In this document: positions 8,812 to 18,404 of the stretch, piece after piece | Layout: every line of letters begins with the position of its first letter | Numbering within the stretch: the first letter of the stretch is position 1 | NCBI GenBank assembly: GCA_963740255.1 | Contig: CAVUDO010000002.1 | Coordinates: 186,001 to 250,000 of the forward strand | Length of the DNA: 64,000 nt | Origin: CAVUDO01 sp963740255 | GTDB taxonomy: Bacteria > Actinomycetota > Actinomycetes > Mycobacteriales > Cryptosporangiaceae | Direction of reading: 5' to 3' | The notes under the pieces: model-generated | Seen by the model: only the letters and a program-made list of their open reading frames with translations | Database searches by the model: none | Told to the model about the DNA's origin: nothing | Program-made: the position numbers and the translations under genes

Positions 8812-9543
8812 GTGAGTGACCCGGTGTTCCTCGTGCCGTCCTTGCCGACCAGCGAGTCCGCGGTCCTCGACGGTCCCGAAGGGCGGCACGCGGCCACTGT
8901 CCGGAGGCTGGTGACGGGCGAGCGGCTGGTGCTCTGCGACGGCACCGGCGGCATCGCCGAGTGTGCGGTGATCCGGGTGCGCCGGGACGTCCTGGACGTG
9001 GCGGTGCTGGGGCGCTACCAGCTGCCGGAGCCGCCGCTGCGGGTCACGGTCGTGCAGGCGCTGCCCAAGGGCGACCGCGGTGAGCTGGCCGTCGAGTTGA
9101 TGACCGAGGCCGGGGTCGACACCGTGGTGCCCTGGCAGGCCGGCCGTTGCGTGACCCGGTGGCGGGACGGGCGGGCCGACAAGGCGCTGGTCCGGTGGCG
9201 TTCGACCGCGCGCGAGGCGGCCAAGCAGGCGCGGCGGGCGTGGCTTCCGGTGGTGACCGGCCTGATGTCCACCGCCGGGGTCGCGCGCCTGCTGTCAGGG
9301 GTGCAGGCGGCGTTCGTGCTACACGAGGAGGCATCCCGGCCGTTGGCGACGGTGGCACTTCCGGTGAACGGCGAGATCGTGCTGGTGGTGGGCCCGGAAG
9401 GCGGGGTGTCGCCGGCGGAGGTGGACGCGTTCGCCGCGGTCGGAGCCGTCCCGGTGCGGCTCGGTCCGACCGTGCTGCGGACCTCGACCGCGGGCCTGGC
9501 GGCGCTCGCCGTGGTGAACGCGCGGACGGCCCGCTGGAGCTGA
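8812..9543 (+). CDS. rsmE: 16S rRNA (uracil1498-N3)-methyltransferase RsmE
   Basis: A 243-residue SPOUT-class methyltransferase that modifies U1498 of 16S rRNA. The N-terminal PUA-like domain (RHAATVRRLVTGERLVLCDG) is followed by the trefoil-knot region with VVGPEGGVSPAEV (about residues 191-203) and RLGPTVLRTSTAGLAAL, which form the SAM pocket. The GTG start is followed by MSDPVFLVPS. Its position downstream of dnaJ and upstream of HIT and phoH matches the actinobacterial order. Confidence 0.93.
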   Translation: MSDPVFLVPSLPTSESAVLDGPEGRHAATVRRLVTGERLVLCDGTGGIAECAVIRVRRDVLDVAVLGRYQLPEPPLRVTVVQALPKGDRGELAVELMTEAGVDTVVPWQAGRCVTRWRDGRADKALVRWRSTAREAAKQARRAWLPVVTGLMSTAGVARLLSGVQAAFVLHEEASRPLATVALPVNGEIVLVVGPEGGVSPAEVDAFAAVGAVPVRLGPTVLRTSTAGLAALAVVNARTARWS

Positions 9544-9563
9544 CTGGCCCTAGGATCGCGGCC

Positions 9564-9914
9564 ATGGGTGCCGACTGCTTGTTCTGCCGGATCGTCGCCG
9601 GGGAGGTGCCGGCGACGGTCGTCCACGAGACCGCCGGCACGGTCGCCTTCCGCGACATCGACCCGAAGGCCCCGGTGCACGTCCTGGTGATTCCCCGCGA
9701 CCACTACCCGACGATCGGTGCGCTCGCCGCCGCCGACCCGGCGCTCGCGGGCGAGGTGGCCGCGTCGGCCGCCCAGGTCGCGGCGGCCGAAGGGTTGGAC
9801 GAACGGGGCTACCGGCTGCTCTTCAACACCGGCGCGGACGCCGGCCAGGAGGTGTTCCACGTGCACGGGCACGTGCTCGGCGGCCGCCTGCTCGGCCCGA
9901 TGCTCGCCGGATGA
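9564..9914 (+). CDS. HIT family protein (HINT-type nucleotide hydrolase)
   Basis: A 116-residue HIT-domain protein, the normal size for HINT-like purine nucleoside phosphoramidases. The N-terminal CLFCRIVAGEVPA motif and the catalytic triad loop HVHGHVLGG (about residues 98-106) are both present. The ATG at 9564 comes 20 bp after the rsmE stop, suggesting one transcript. The physiological substrate is not predictable. Identification rests on the HxHxHxxGG loop. Confidence 0.93.
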   Translation: MGADCLFCRIVAGEVPATVVHETAGTVAFRDIDPKAPVHVLVIPRDHYPTIGALAAADPALAGEVAASAAQVAAAEGLDERGYRLLFNTGADAGQEVFHVHGHVLGGRLLGPMLAG

Positions 9915-10280
9915 CCGGACCGCCCGACCCGGGGAGCGCATCGCGGCCGCCGACCCAGGCGGCCCGGAAGTGCGAGCACATCGTCCGCACCCTGCGGCGC
10001 GACGAGCGCGTGTCCGGCCGTCACGGCCGCGGTGGCACGTTCCGACCGCTTCGCCCGCGACCAGCGGACCTTCGACGAAGGCTGAGCGCGCCCGCGGCCG
10101 GCGGGACCGACCGGAGGGTTGCGGGATGCCGGGTTGGAGCGATTTGCCCTCGGTGGTGTCGGAACCTGCGGTTAGGATTGTGGCGAACGAGCCGATCGCC
10201 CGGGTCCGTGGGTGCCGACGAGCGTGCCGCGGCCGGGGCCGAGACAGAGAGCAGGCGTAGCTGGCCCTTCCGGCCGACCT
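9915..10280. other. 366-bp intergenic region before phoH
   Basis: No convincing gene is seen. Open frames on both strands have the Arg/Pro/Gly-rich composition of GC-rich noise and no start with a ribosome site. An actinobacterial -10-like TAGGAT at 10173-10178 may mark a promoter for phoH, but no well-spaced -35 is visible. Confidence 0.4.
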
Positions 10281-11333
<1,053 letters not shown>

Positions 11334-11338
11334 CGCCC

Positions 11339-11824
11339 GTGTCGATCGAGATCGCCAACGAGTCGGGGTACGCCGTCGACGAGGCCCGGCTGCTGACTCT
11401 GGCCCGACACGCCCTGGACGAGATGGGCGTCAACCCGATGGCCGAACTGTCGTTGCTGCTGGTCGACATCGCCTACATGGCCGAGCTCAACCACCGGTGG
11501 ATGGACGGTTCCGGCCCGACCGACGTGCTGGCGTTCCCGATGGACGAGTTGGACGTCGACCGGGGCCCCGGAGTCGGCGACGACTCGCCCGAGCCTTCGC
11601 TGCTCGGCGACGTGGTGCTCTGTCCCGCCGTCGCCGAGCGCCAGGCCCGTGGGGCCGGCCACCGCACCGAGGACGAGCTGCACCTGCTGACCGTGCACGG
11701 CATCCTGCACCTGCTCGGGTACGACCACGCCGAGCCGGACGAGGAGAAGGAGATGTTCGCGCTGCAGGGCACCCTGCTCCGCTCCTTCCGGGCCGCCCAG
11801 GCCGCCGGCCGCACCGAGCGCTGA
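11339..11824 (+). CDS. ybeY: Endoribonuclease YbeY
   Basis: A 161-residue YbeY, a zinc-dependent RNase needed for 16S rRNA 3'-end maturation and ribosome quality control. The zinc motif HGILHLLGYDH (H-x3-H-x5-H) is at about residues 120-130. Upstream is the family motif LNHRWMDGSGPTDVLAFPMD. A GTG start lies 5 bp after the phoH stop. The CorC-like gene begins 17 bp downstream. Confidence 0.96.
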   Translation: MSIEIANESGYAVDEARLLTLARHALDEMGVNPMAELSLLLVDIAYMAELNHRWMDGSGPTDVLAFPMDELDVDRGPGVGDDSPEPSLLGDVVLCPAVAERQARGAGHRTEDELHLLTVHGILHLLGYDHAEPDEEKEMFALQGTLLRSFRAAQAAGRTER

Positions 11825-11841
11825 GAGCGGGGCTCGGGCCG

Positions 11842-13152
11842 ATGGACGCGACGCTGCTCGTGGTGGCCGGGGCGCTGGTCGTGGTGGCCGGGGTGTTCGC
11901 GATGGTCGACGCCGCGCTCAACCAGGTCTCGGTGGCGCGGGCGGAGGAGATGGCCCGCGAAGGCGTCCGTGGCGCACGCAACCTGGTGGCCCTGGCCGGG
12001 GCGGTGCCGGTGCACGTGAGCCTGCTCCTGCTCCTGCGGCTGGCCTGCGAGCTGACCGCGACGACGCTGGTGGCCGTGGTCACGGTGGGGGCGTGGGGGC
12101 CGGGCTGGCGGTCGGCGGCGGTCACCGCCGGGGCGATGACGGTGGTCAGCTTCGTGCTGGTCGGGGTGGGGCCGCGGACGGTGGGGCGGCTGCACCCCTA
12201 TCCGGTCGCGTTGGCCACGGCCGGGGTGACGCGGTGGGTCGGCCGGGTGCTCAACCCGCTGGCCCGCCTGCTCATCCTGGTCGGCAACGCCGTGACCCCG
12301 GGCCGTGGCTTCCGCGAGGGCCCGTTCGCGACCGAGACCGAGCTGCGCGAGCTGGTGGACCTCGCCGAGCAGCGCGGGGTGGTCGAGAGCGACGAGCGGG
12401 AGATGATCCACTCGGTCTTCGAACTCGGCGACACGATCGTGCGCGAGGTGATGGTGCCGCGCACCGACATCGTCTGGATCGAGCAGACCAAGACCGTGCG
12501 GCAGGCCATCTCGCTGGCACTGCGCAGCGGGTTCTCCCGCATCCCGGTGCTGGGCGAGGGCATCGACGACGTGGTGGGCGTGGCCTACCTCAAGGACCTG
12601 GTGCGCCGGGTGCAGGGCCAGCCCGAGGCCGACCGGCAGCTCCGGGTCGGCCAGGTGATGCGCGAGCCCGAGTTCGTTCCGGAGTCCAAGCCGGTCGCCG
12701 AGCTGCTCAAGGAGATGCAGGCCCGCCGCATCCACATGGCGATCGTCATCGACGAGTACGGCGGCACCGCCGGACTGGTGACGATCGAGGACATCCTGGA
12801 GGAGATCGTCGGGGAGATCACCGACGAGTACGACGTGGAGCGCGCTCCGGTCGAGCACCTGGCGGACGGCTCGGTGCGGGTGACGGCGCGACTGCCGGTG
12901 GAGGACCTCGGGGAGCTGTTCGATGTCGAGCTTCCCGCCGAGGACGTGGAGACGGTCGGCGGCCTGCTTGCGCAGGCGCTCGGCAAGGTGCCCATCCCGG
13001 ATGCGACGGTGACCGTCCGCGGGCTGGAGTTGACCGCCGAGAGCGCCGGGGGACGCCGCAACCGGATCGACACCGTGCTCGTCAGGCGGGCCGCGACCGA
13101 TCGCGGTGCCCGCACCAAGCGGGCCGAGGAGGCCCAGCCCGCCGATGCCTGA
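11842..13152 (+). CDS. CNNM/CorC-type membrane protein with CBS pair
   Basis: A 436-residue protein of the DUF21-CBS-CorC_HlyC architecture (often called hemolysin C; related to CNNM magnesium transporters). Residues 1-180 are the DUF21 membrane domain with hydrophobic segments at about 3-22, 55-80 and 92-115. Two CBS domains follow (VMVPRTDIVWIEQ ... FSRIPVLGEGIDDVVGVAYLKDLV, and MREPEFVPESKPVAELLKEMQ ... MAIVIDEYGGTAGLVTIEDILEEIVGEI), then the CorC_HlyC FAD-like C-terminal domain. The ATG at 11842 puts the membrane segments at the N-terminus. The downstream CDA-like gene overlaps it by 8 bp. Divalent cation handling is inferred from family. Confidence 0.92.
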   Translation: MDATLLVVAGALVVVAGVFAMVDAALNQVSVARAEEMAREGVRGARNLVALAGAVPVHVSLLLLLRLACELTATTLVAVVTVGAWGPGWRSAAVTAGAMTVVSFVLVGVGPRTVGRLHPYPVALATAGVTRWVGRVLNPLARLLILVGNAVTPGRGFREGPFATETELRELVDLAEQRGVVESDEREMIHSVFELGDTIVREVMVPRTDIVWIEQTKTVRQAISLALRSGFSRIPVLGEGIDDVVGVAYLKDLVRRVQGQPEADRQLRVGQVMREPEFVPESKPVAELLKEMQARRIHMAIVIDEYGGTAGLVTIEDILEEIVGEITDEYDVERAPVEHLADGSVRVTARLPVEDLGELFDVELPAEDVETVGGLLAQALGKVPIPDATVTVRGLELTAESAGGRRNRIDTVLVRRAATDRGARTKRAEEAQPADA

Positions 13153-13483
13153 GGGCCAGCTCGATCCCGAGGACGTGAAGCTCGTGACGCTGGCCCGGGC
13201 GGCCCGGGCCCGGTCGGGTGCCGCCGAGGGGGCCGCGGTGCGCGACACCGACGGGCGGACGTACGCCGCCACGACGGTCACCCTGCCCTCGCTTGCGCTG
13301 TCCGCGCTGCAGGTCGCGGTGGCGATGGCGGTCTCCAGCGGCGCGGAGGGCCTGGAGGCGGCCGCCGTCGTGGGGGAGTCGACCCTGCCGGAGGGCGCCG
13401 GGCTCGCGGCGGCCCGCGACCTCACCCCCGATGTGCCTGTTGTCGTCGCCGACCCGGCGGGCGGTCTGGTCGCCCAACCCTGA
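13145..13483 (+). CDS. Cytidine-deaminase-like small protein lacking zinc ligands
   Basis: A 112-residue protein overlapping the CBS gene by 8 bp. Its length, fold pattern and position (between the CorC-like gene and era) match the conserved actinobacterial family represented by Rv2365c, frequently labelled cytidine deaminase. However, no HAE or PCxxC zinc motif is present: the equivalents read VSSGAEGLEA and PVVVADPAGG. It is therefore unlikely to deaminate nucleosides by the known mechanism. Expression by translational coupling to the upstream gene is suggested by the overlap. Confidence 0.78.
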   Translation: MPEGQLDPEDVKLVTLARAARARSGAAEGAAVRDTDGRTYAATTVTLPSLALSALQVAVAMAVSSGAEGLEAAAVVGESTLPEGAGLAAARDLTPDVPVVVADPAGGLVAQP

Positions 13484-13570
13484 CGCGGGATCCTCGCCGG
13501 CACGGAGTCGCGGCGGTCGGCGTGGCTCGTTGCCGTGCGGCGGTGTGCTGCCTGTCCCGCCAGACGCCGG

Positions 13571-13601
13571 GGGCCTACCCGGTGTAGAACCGGGCAGGCC
13601 C
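13571..13601. terminator. Hairpin between convergent genes
   Basis: A 13-base inverted repeat with one internal mismatch and a five-base loop (arms GGGCCTACCCGGT and ACCGGGCAGGCCC). It lies between the end of the CDA-like gene (+) and the end of the catalase gene (-), where a bidirectional terminator is expected. There is no T tract, as is common in actinobacteria. Confidence 0.7.
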
Positions 13602-13631
13602 TCGGACGTGCGGCGCAGGCCGCGGGTGGGG

Positions 13632-15134
13632 TCAGCGGACGGCGACCAGGGTCTCGACGTCCAGGCCCGCGTGGTCGATCTGCAGGCCCTCGGCGAGCTG
13701 CTGGCCGAACTCGGCGTCGCACTTGGTGAAGTGCGCGACCATCCGCTCCGCCACGTGCTTCTCGCACTGCTTGAGGTGGTCGACCAGGTTGAACAGCAGG
13801 TCGGCCCGCTCGTCGGCCGGCATCGTGCGGATGCGGTCGCCGGCCTGGCCGTAGTTGTTCTCCCGTTCGATCCGGGCCCGCAGCACCGGACCGGACACCT
13901 CCGGCCGGTATTCCACATACTCCGGCCCCGCCTCGGCCAGGCCGCCCAGCGAGGACGGCTCGTAGTTGACGTGCGGGTTCTCACCGGCGCCATCGACGTA
14001 GTACGCCATCTGGCCGTCGCGCTGGTTGGTGGACGTGCGCACGGCCGGGGCGTTCACCGGGAGCTGCAGGTAGTTCGGGCCGACCCGGTGGCGCTGGGTG
14101 TCGGAGTAGGAGAACGTGCGGCCGACGAGCATCTTGTCGTCGGAGAAGTCCAGCCCGTCCACCAGTACGCCGGTGCCGAACGAGACCTGCTCGGCCTCGG
14201 CGAAGAAGTTCTGCACGTTCCGGTTGAGCGTCATCATCCCGACCGGACGCAGCGGGAACACGTCCTCGGGCCAGGTCTTGGTGTCATCCAGCGGGTCGAA
14301 GTCCAGCTCGGGGTGCTCGTCGTCGCTCATGATCTGGACGTTGAGCTCCCACCGCGGGTAGTTGCCCGACTCGATCGCCTCGAACAGGTCCTTGGAGGCG
14401 TGGCCGAGGTCGGCGGCCTGGATCTCGCCCGCCTGGGCCTTGGTCAGCGACTCGATGCCCTGCTGGGACTTCCAGTGGTACTTGACCAGCGCACCCTCGC
14501 CCGCGGAGTTCACGAAGCGGTAGGTGTTGACCCCGAACCCGTCCTGGGTGCGGTAGTTGGCCGGGATGCCGCGCGGGCTGAACAGCCAGGTCAGCATGTG
14601 CATCGACTCGGGCGTCATCGACATGAAGTCGAAGATGCGGTTGGGCTCCTGGCGGAACGTCACCGGGTCGGGCTTGAGCGCGTGGATGACGTCGGGGAAC
14701 TTGATCGCGTCCCGGATGAAGAAGACCGGCAGGTTGTTGCCGACCAGGTCCCAGTTGCCGTCCTCGGTCTTGAACTTCACCGCGAAGCCACGGGGGTCGC
14801 GGGCCGCCTCGGAGGAGTCGCGGCCACCGATCACCGTGGAGAACCGCAGCACGACCGGGGTCTTGGTGCCCTTCTCCTGCAAGAGCTTGGCGCGGGTGTA
14901 GGTGGACGCCGGCTCGTTGCCGATCGTGCCGTACGCCTCGAACTCGCCGTAGGCCACGAAGCCCCGGGCGTGCACGACCCGCTCGGGGATGCGCTCGCGG
15001 TCGAAGTGGCTGATCTTCTCGAGGAACTGGTAGTTCTCCATCGTGGCCGGCCCGCGGGCGCCGACCGTGCGGCTGCTCTGGTTGTTGTGCACAGGGTGGC
15101 CCTGGCGGGTGGTGAGGATCTTCTCGTCGGTCAC
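13632..15134 (-). CDS. katA: Monofunctional heme catalase
   Basis: A 500-residue clade-3-type small-subunit catalase that dismutates hydrogen peroxide. The distal His region is RVVHARGFVAYGEFE, the distal Asn lies in VGNNLPVFFIRDAIKFPD, and the heme-ligand Tyr is in RTFSYSDTQRHRVGPNY, so all key residues are present. The GTG at 15134, preceded by AAGGGA, gives the normal start MTDEKILTTRQGHPVHNNQ; a longer in-frame start would run back through most of the fur gene. It is transcribed behind the Fur-family gene (gap 62 bp), an arrangement typical of peroxide-responsive pairs. Confidence 0.96.
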   Translation of the reverse strand: MTDEKILTTRQGHPVHNNQSSRTVGARGPATMENYQFLEKISHFDRERIPERVVHARGFVAYGEFEAYGTIGNEPASTYTRAKLLQEKGTKTPVVLRFSTVIGGRDSSEAARDPRGFAVKFKTEDGNWDLVGNNLPVFFIRDAIKFPDVIHALKPDPVTFRQEPNRIFDFMSMTPESMHMLTWLFSPRGIPANYRTQDGFGVNTYRFVNSAGEGALVKYHWKSQQGIESLTKAQAGEIQAADLGHASKDLFEAIESGNYPRWELNVQIMSDDEHPELDFDPLDDTKTWPEDVFPLRPVGMMTLNRNVQNFFAEAEQVSFGTGVLVDGLDFSDDKMLVGRTFSYSDTQRHRVGPNYLQLPVNAPAVRTSTNQRDGQMAYYVDGAGENPHVNYEPSSLGGLAEAGPEYVEYRPEVSGPVLRARIERENNYGQAGDRIRTMPADERADLLFNLVDHLKQCEKHVAERMVAHFTKCDAEFGQQLAEGLQIDHAGLDVETLVAVR

Positions 15135-15196
15135 GCTGGTCCCTTCGTCGGCTCTGACGCGGTGTGGTTTGGTTCGACGGCCCGTCGGGGCGGCCG

Positions 15197-15622
15197 TCAC
15201 TGACAGCGGGGGCAGAGCCCCCAGAAGACGACTTCGGCCTCGTCGATGGCGAACCCGGAGGCGGTGCTCGGTTCCAGGCACGGTGCGTAGCCGACGGCAC
15301 AGTCCACGTCGGACGTGGCACCGCAGCGCCGGCAGACGACGTGGTGATGGTTGTCGCCGACCCGGGTCTCGAACCGGGCGGGGTGCCCGGCGGGCTCGAT
15401 CCGGCGCGCGAGCCGGGCCTGCACGAACGCGTGCAGGATGTCATAGACGGCCTGAGTGGACAGTGCCCCCAGCCGTCCGCGCGCGGCGGTGGCGAGCGTG
15501 TCGGCGTCCGCGTGGGGATGCTCGGCCAGCGCGGCGAACACGGTCAGCCGCGGCTGGGTGACCCGCAGGCCGGCGTTGCGCAGGACGGTGGCCGGATCGG
15601 CGGCGGGCGTCGGGATGGTCAT
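15197..15622 (-). CDS. furA: Fur-family peroxide/iron-responsive repressor (FurA/CatR-like)
   Basis: A 141-residue Fur-family regulator. The winged helix covers residues 10-75 (GLRVTQPRLTVFAALAEHPHADADTL ... STQAVYDILHAFVQARL). The HHHVVCRRCGATSDVDCAVG segment provides the His cluster and first CxxC; the protein ends in WGLCPRCQ, supplying the second CxxC of the structural zinc site. The direct position upstream of katA and the FurA-like C-terminus make it the likely regulator of the catalase. The ATG at 15622 is preceded by GGAGG in AGAAGGAGGTG. Confidence 0.92.
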   Translation of the reverse strand: MTIPTPAADPATVLRNAGLRVTQPRLTVFAALAEHPHADADTLATAARGRLGALSTQAVYDILHAFVQARLARRIEPAGHPARFETRVGDNHHHVVCRRCGATSDVDCAVGYAPCLEPSTASGFAIDEAEVVFWGLCPRCQ

Positions 15623-15640
15623 CGCTCCCGACCCAACACC

Positions 15641-15668
15641 TCCTTCTGGAATCAGTCAAGTTTACCGG
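15641..15668 (-). promoter_or_regulatory. Possible furA-katA promoter/operator
   Basis: Just upstream of the furA ribosome site, read on the minus strand, is GGTAAACTTGACTGATTCC. It contains a -35-like TTGACT within an AT-richer patch that stands out from the surrounding sequence. In related bacteria FurA autoregulates from such a site. The -10 is not clear, so this is tentative. Confidence 0.3.
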
Positions 15669-15705
15669 TGGTCCCGCCAGCGGCCGGAGATGGGAGGATC
15701 GGCCC

Positions 15706-16707
15706 ATGACCGAGCGAAGCGACGGCACCGGCGCGCCCACCGCGCGGTACGACGGCGCGCGGGACACCGGCACCCGGGACACCGGCGTCGACTCCACCGC
15801 GGCGCGGTCCGACCAGCCGCCGTTCCGGGCCGGGTTCGCGTGCTTCGTCGGGCGGCCGAACGCCGGCAAGTCCACGCTCACCAACGCCGTGGTCGGCACC
15901 AAGGTCGCGATCGCCAGCAGCAAGCCGCAGACCACCCGGCACACCGTCCGCGGCGTCGTGCACCGGCCCGACGCGCAGCTGGTGCTGGTCGACACCCCCG
16001 GGCTGCACAAGCCCCGCACCCTGCTCGGCCAGCGCCTCAACGACCTGGTGCGCACCACCTGGTCGGAGGTGGACGTGATCGGGCTCTGCATCCCGGCGAA
16101 CGAGGCGGTCGGCCGCGGCGACGCGTTCATCGCCGCCGAACTCACCGCCCTGAAGCAGCCGAACCTCGTCGCGGTCGTCACCAAGACCGACCTGGTCGGC
16201 AAGGAGCAGCTCGCCCGACAGCTGCTGGCGGTGTCGGGGCTGGCCGACTTCGCCGAGATCGTCCCGGTGTCGGCCGTGCGCGGCGACCAGGTCGACCTGC
16301 TCGCCGACCTGCTGGTGAAATACCTGCCGCCGTCCCCGCCGCTCTACCCGGACGGCCAGCTCACCGACGAGCCCGAGCAGGTGATGGTGGCCGAGCTGAT
16401 CCGGGAGGCGGCGCTGGAGGGCGTACGGGACGAGCTGCCGCACTCGCTGGCCGTCGTCGTCGAGGAGATGCTGCCCCGGGAGGGCCGGGACGACCTGCTC
16501 GACGTCCACGCCACGGTGTACGTCGAACGGCAGAGCCAGAAGGCGATCGTGGTCGGGGCCCGCGGCGAGCGGATGAAGCACGTGGGCTCGACGGCACGGG
16601 TCCAGATCGAGGCGCTGCTGGGCAGCCGGATCTACCTCGACCTGCACGTCAAGGTGGCCAAGGACTGGCAGCGCGACCCGCGCCAGCTCCGCAAGCTCGG
16701 CTTCTGA
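15706..16707 (+). CDS. era: GTPase Era
   Basis: A 333-residue Era, the GTPase that binds 16S rRNA and assists 30S assembly. G1 is GRPNAGKST, G2 region SKPQTTRHTVRG, G3 DTPGLHKPRTLLG, G4 TKTD in VVTKTDLVGK. The C-terminal KH domain contains IVVGARGERMKHVGSTARVQIE and ends in KVAKDWQRDPRQLRKLGF. The first 43 residues are an unusual Asp/Thr/Arg/Gly-rich extension with an internal duplication (DTGTRDTG), longer than in typical Era. The next gene is recO, as in other actinobacteria. Confidence 0.96.
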   Translation: MTERSDGTGAPTARYDGARDTGTRDTGVDSTAARSDQPPFRAGFACFVGRPNAGKSTLTNAVVGTKVAIASSKPQTTRHTVRGVVHRPDAQLVLVDTPGLHKPRTLLGQRLNDLVRTTWSEVDVIGLCIPANEAVGRGDAFIAAELTALKQPNLVAVVTKTDLVGKEQLARQLLAVSGLADFAEIVPVSAVRGDQVDLLADLLVKYLPPSPPLYPDGQLTDEPEQVMVAELIREAALEGVRDELPHSLAVVVEEMLPREGRDDLLDVHATVYVERQSQKAIVVGARGERMKHVGSTARVQIEALLGSRIYLDLHVKVAKDWQRDPRQLRKLGF

Positions 16708-16752
16708 CGCCGACGGTCCGGCGTCGCGGCGCCCGGGTGGGAGGATCGTCGG

Positions 16753-17589
16753 GTGGCGCTCTACCGGGACGAGGCGGTGGTGCTGCGGGTGCAGAAGCTG
16801 GGCGAGGCCGACCGGATCGTCACGCTGCTGACCCGGCGGCACGGCCGGGTGCGCGCCGTGGCCAAGGGCGTCCGCAAGACCACCAGCCGAATCGGTGCGC
16901 GCCTGGAACCGTTCACCCACGTCGACGTCCAGCTCTACGAGGGCCGGTCGCTGGACGGGGTCAGCCAGGTCGAGACGGTCACCGCGTTCGGCAAGGACAT
17001 CATGGACGACTACCCGCGCTACACGGCGGCGTCGGCCGTGCTGGAGACGGCCGAGCGGCTCACCGCCGAGGAGCGGGAGCCGGCGCTGCGGCTGTACCTG
17101 CTCACCCTCGGCGCGTTGCGGGCGATCGCCACCTGCGAGCACGACGCGGCGCTGGTGCTCGATGCGTTCCTGCTGCGGTCGATGGGCTTCGCGGGCTGGG
17201 CGCCGGCGCTGCTGGAGTGCGCGGTGTGCGGGCGGCGCGGCGCGCACCGGTCGTTCTCGGTGCCGGCTGGCGGGTGTGTCTGCGCCGACTGCCGGCCGGC
17301 CGGCTCCGCCTCACCGTCGGCGGCCGCGCTGGAGCTGATGGTCGCGCTGCTGGAAGGCCACTGGGAGCACGCTGACGACAGCGCCACGGCCGTCCGGCGG
17401 GAGGCCAGCGGGCTGATCGCCGCCCACCTGCAGTGGCACCTCGAGCGCGGCCTACGCTCACTTCCGCTGGTCGAACGTGCCCCGACGGTGCGCAGCGTGC
17501 CGGCGGCGGCCGGCGTACCGACGCCGGTCCGGGCGCCCGGACCGGCCGGCGGGGAGCCGGGGACGTCGAGCGCGGGGGAGCTGGGATGA
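16753..17589 (+). CDS. recO: DNA repair protein RecO
   Basis: A 278-residue RecO, which with RecR loads RecA at single-strand gaps. The N-terminal OB fold begins with YRDEAVVLRVQKLGEADRIVTLLTRR-like sequence and contains AVAKGVRKTTSR. The C-terminal half has a four-cysteine zinc motif (CAVCGRRG ... CVCADC). The last 40 residues are a Pro/Ala/Gly-rich tail beyond the usual 240-250 residues. Its stop overlaps the uppS start in an ATGA arrangement, showing translational coupling. Confidence 0.94.
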   Translation: MALYRDEAVVLRVQKLGEADRIVTLLTRRHGRVRAVAKGVRKTTSRIGARLEPFTHVDVQLYEGRSLDGVSQVETVTAFGKDIMDDYPRYTAASAVLETAERLTAEEREPALRLYLLTLGALRAIATCEHDAALVLDAFLLRSMGFAGWAPALLECAVCGRRGAHRSFSVPAGGCVCADCRPAGSASPSAAALELMVALLEGHWEHADDSATAVRREASGLIAAHLQWHLERGLRSLPLVERAPTVRSVPAAAGVPTPVRAPGPAGGEPGTSSAGELG

Positions 17590-18404
17590 GGTCAGGGCAG
17601 GTCCGGCCGCCGTCGCCGCACCGGTCCGGAGTGCGTCCCCCGCCCATCCCCGCCGCGCTCGTGCCCCGCCATGTCGCGCTGATCATGGACGGCAACGGGC
17701 GCTGGGCCAAGGAGCGCGGGCTGCCCCGCACCGAGGGCCACAAGCGGGGCGAGGCCGCGCTCTTCGACGTGGTGGAGGGCTGCGTCGAGCTGGGCATCTC
17801 GTGTCTGTCGGCGTACGCGTTCTCCACCGAGAACTGGAAGCGCTCGCCCGAGGAGGTGCGCTTCCTGATGGGCTTCAACCGGGAGGTGATCCGGCGGCGG
17901 CGGGATCAGCTGCACGCGATGGGCGTCCGGGTGCGCTGGGCCGGGCGGCGGCCGAAGCTGTGGCGTAGCGTGATCGCCGAGTTGGAGGCCGCCGAGGAGC
18001 TGACCCGCCACAACGACGTGCTCACCCTGCAGTTCTGCGTCAACTACGGCGGCCGGGCGGAGATCGCGGACGCCGCCCAGGCGATCGCCCGCGACGTGGC
18101 GGCCGGGCGGCTGCGGCCGGAGAAGGTGACCGAGAAGGTATTCGCCCGCTACCTCGACGAGCCCGACCTGCCCGATGTGGATCTGTTCCTGCGCTCCAGC
18201 GGGGAACAGCGGATCTCCAACTTCCTGCTCTGGCAGTCCGCCTATGCCGAGCTGGTCTTCGTCGACACGTTCTTTCCCGACTTCGACCGCCGGCACCTCT
18301 GGCAGGCCTGCGAGACGTACGCGCGGCGCGACCGGCGCTACGGCGGAGCCGTGCCCAATGCGGTCGAGGGACCGGCCGTTCCGCTGGATCTCGGGTTCGG
18401 TTAG
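17586..18404 (+). CDS. uppS: Isoprenyl (undecaprenyl) diphosphate synthase
   Basis: A 272-residue cis-prenyltransferase making the polyprenyl carrier for cell-wall synthesis. The family signatures HVALIMDGNGRWAKERGLPR (catalytic Asp) and YAFSTENWKRS are present, as is the C-terminal DLFLRSSGEQRISNFLLWQ and YAELVFVDTFFPDF. It corresponds in position to Rv2361c (long-chain Z-isoprenyl diphosphate synthase). The stop overlaps the convergent deformylase-like gene by 4 bp. Confidence 0.96.
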   Translation: MRSGQVRPPSPHRSGVRPPPIPAALVPRHVALIMDGNGRWAKERGLPRTEGHKRGEAALFDVVEGCVELGISCLSAYAFSTENWKRSPEEVRFLMGFNREVIRRRRDQLHAMGVRVRWAGRRPKLWRSVIAELEAAEELTRHNDVLTLQFCVNYGGRAEIADAAQAIARDVAAGRLRPEKVTEKVFARYLDEPDLPDVDLFLRSSGEQRISNFLLWQSAYAELVFVDTFFPDFDRRHLWQACETYARRDRRYGGAVPNAVEGPAVPLDLGFG

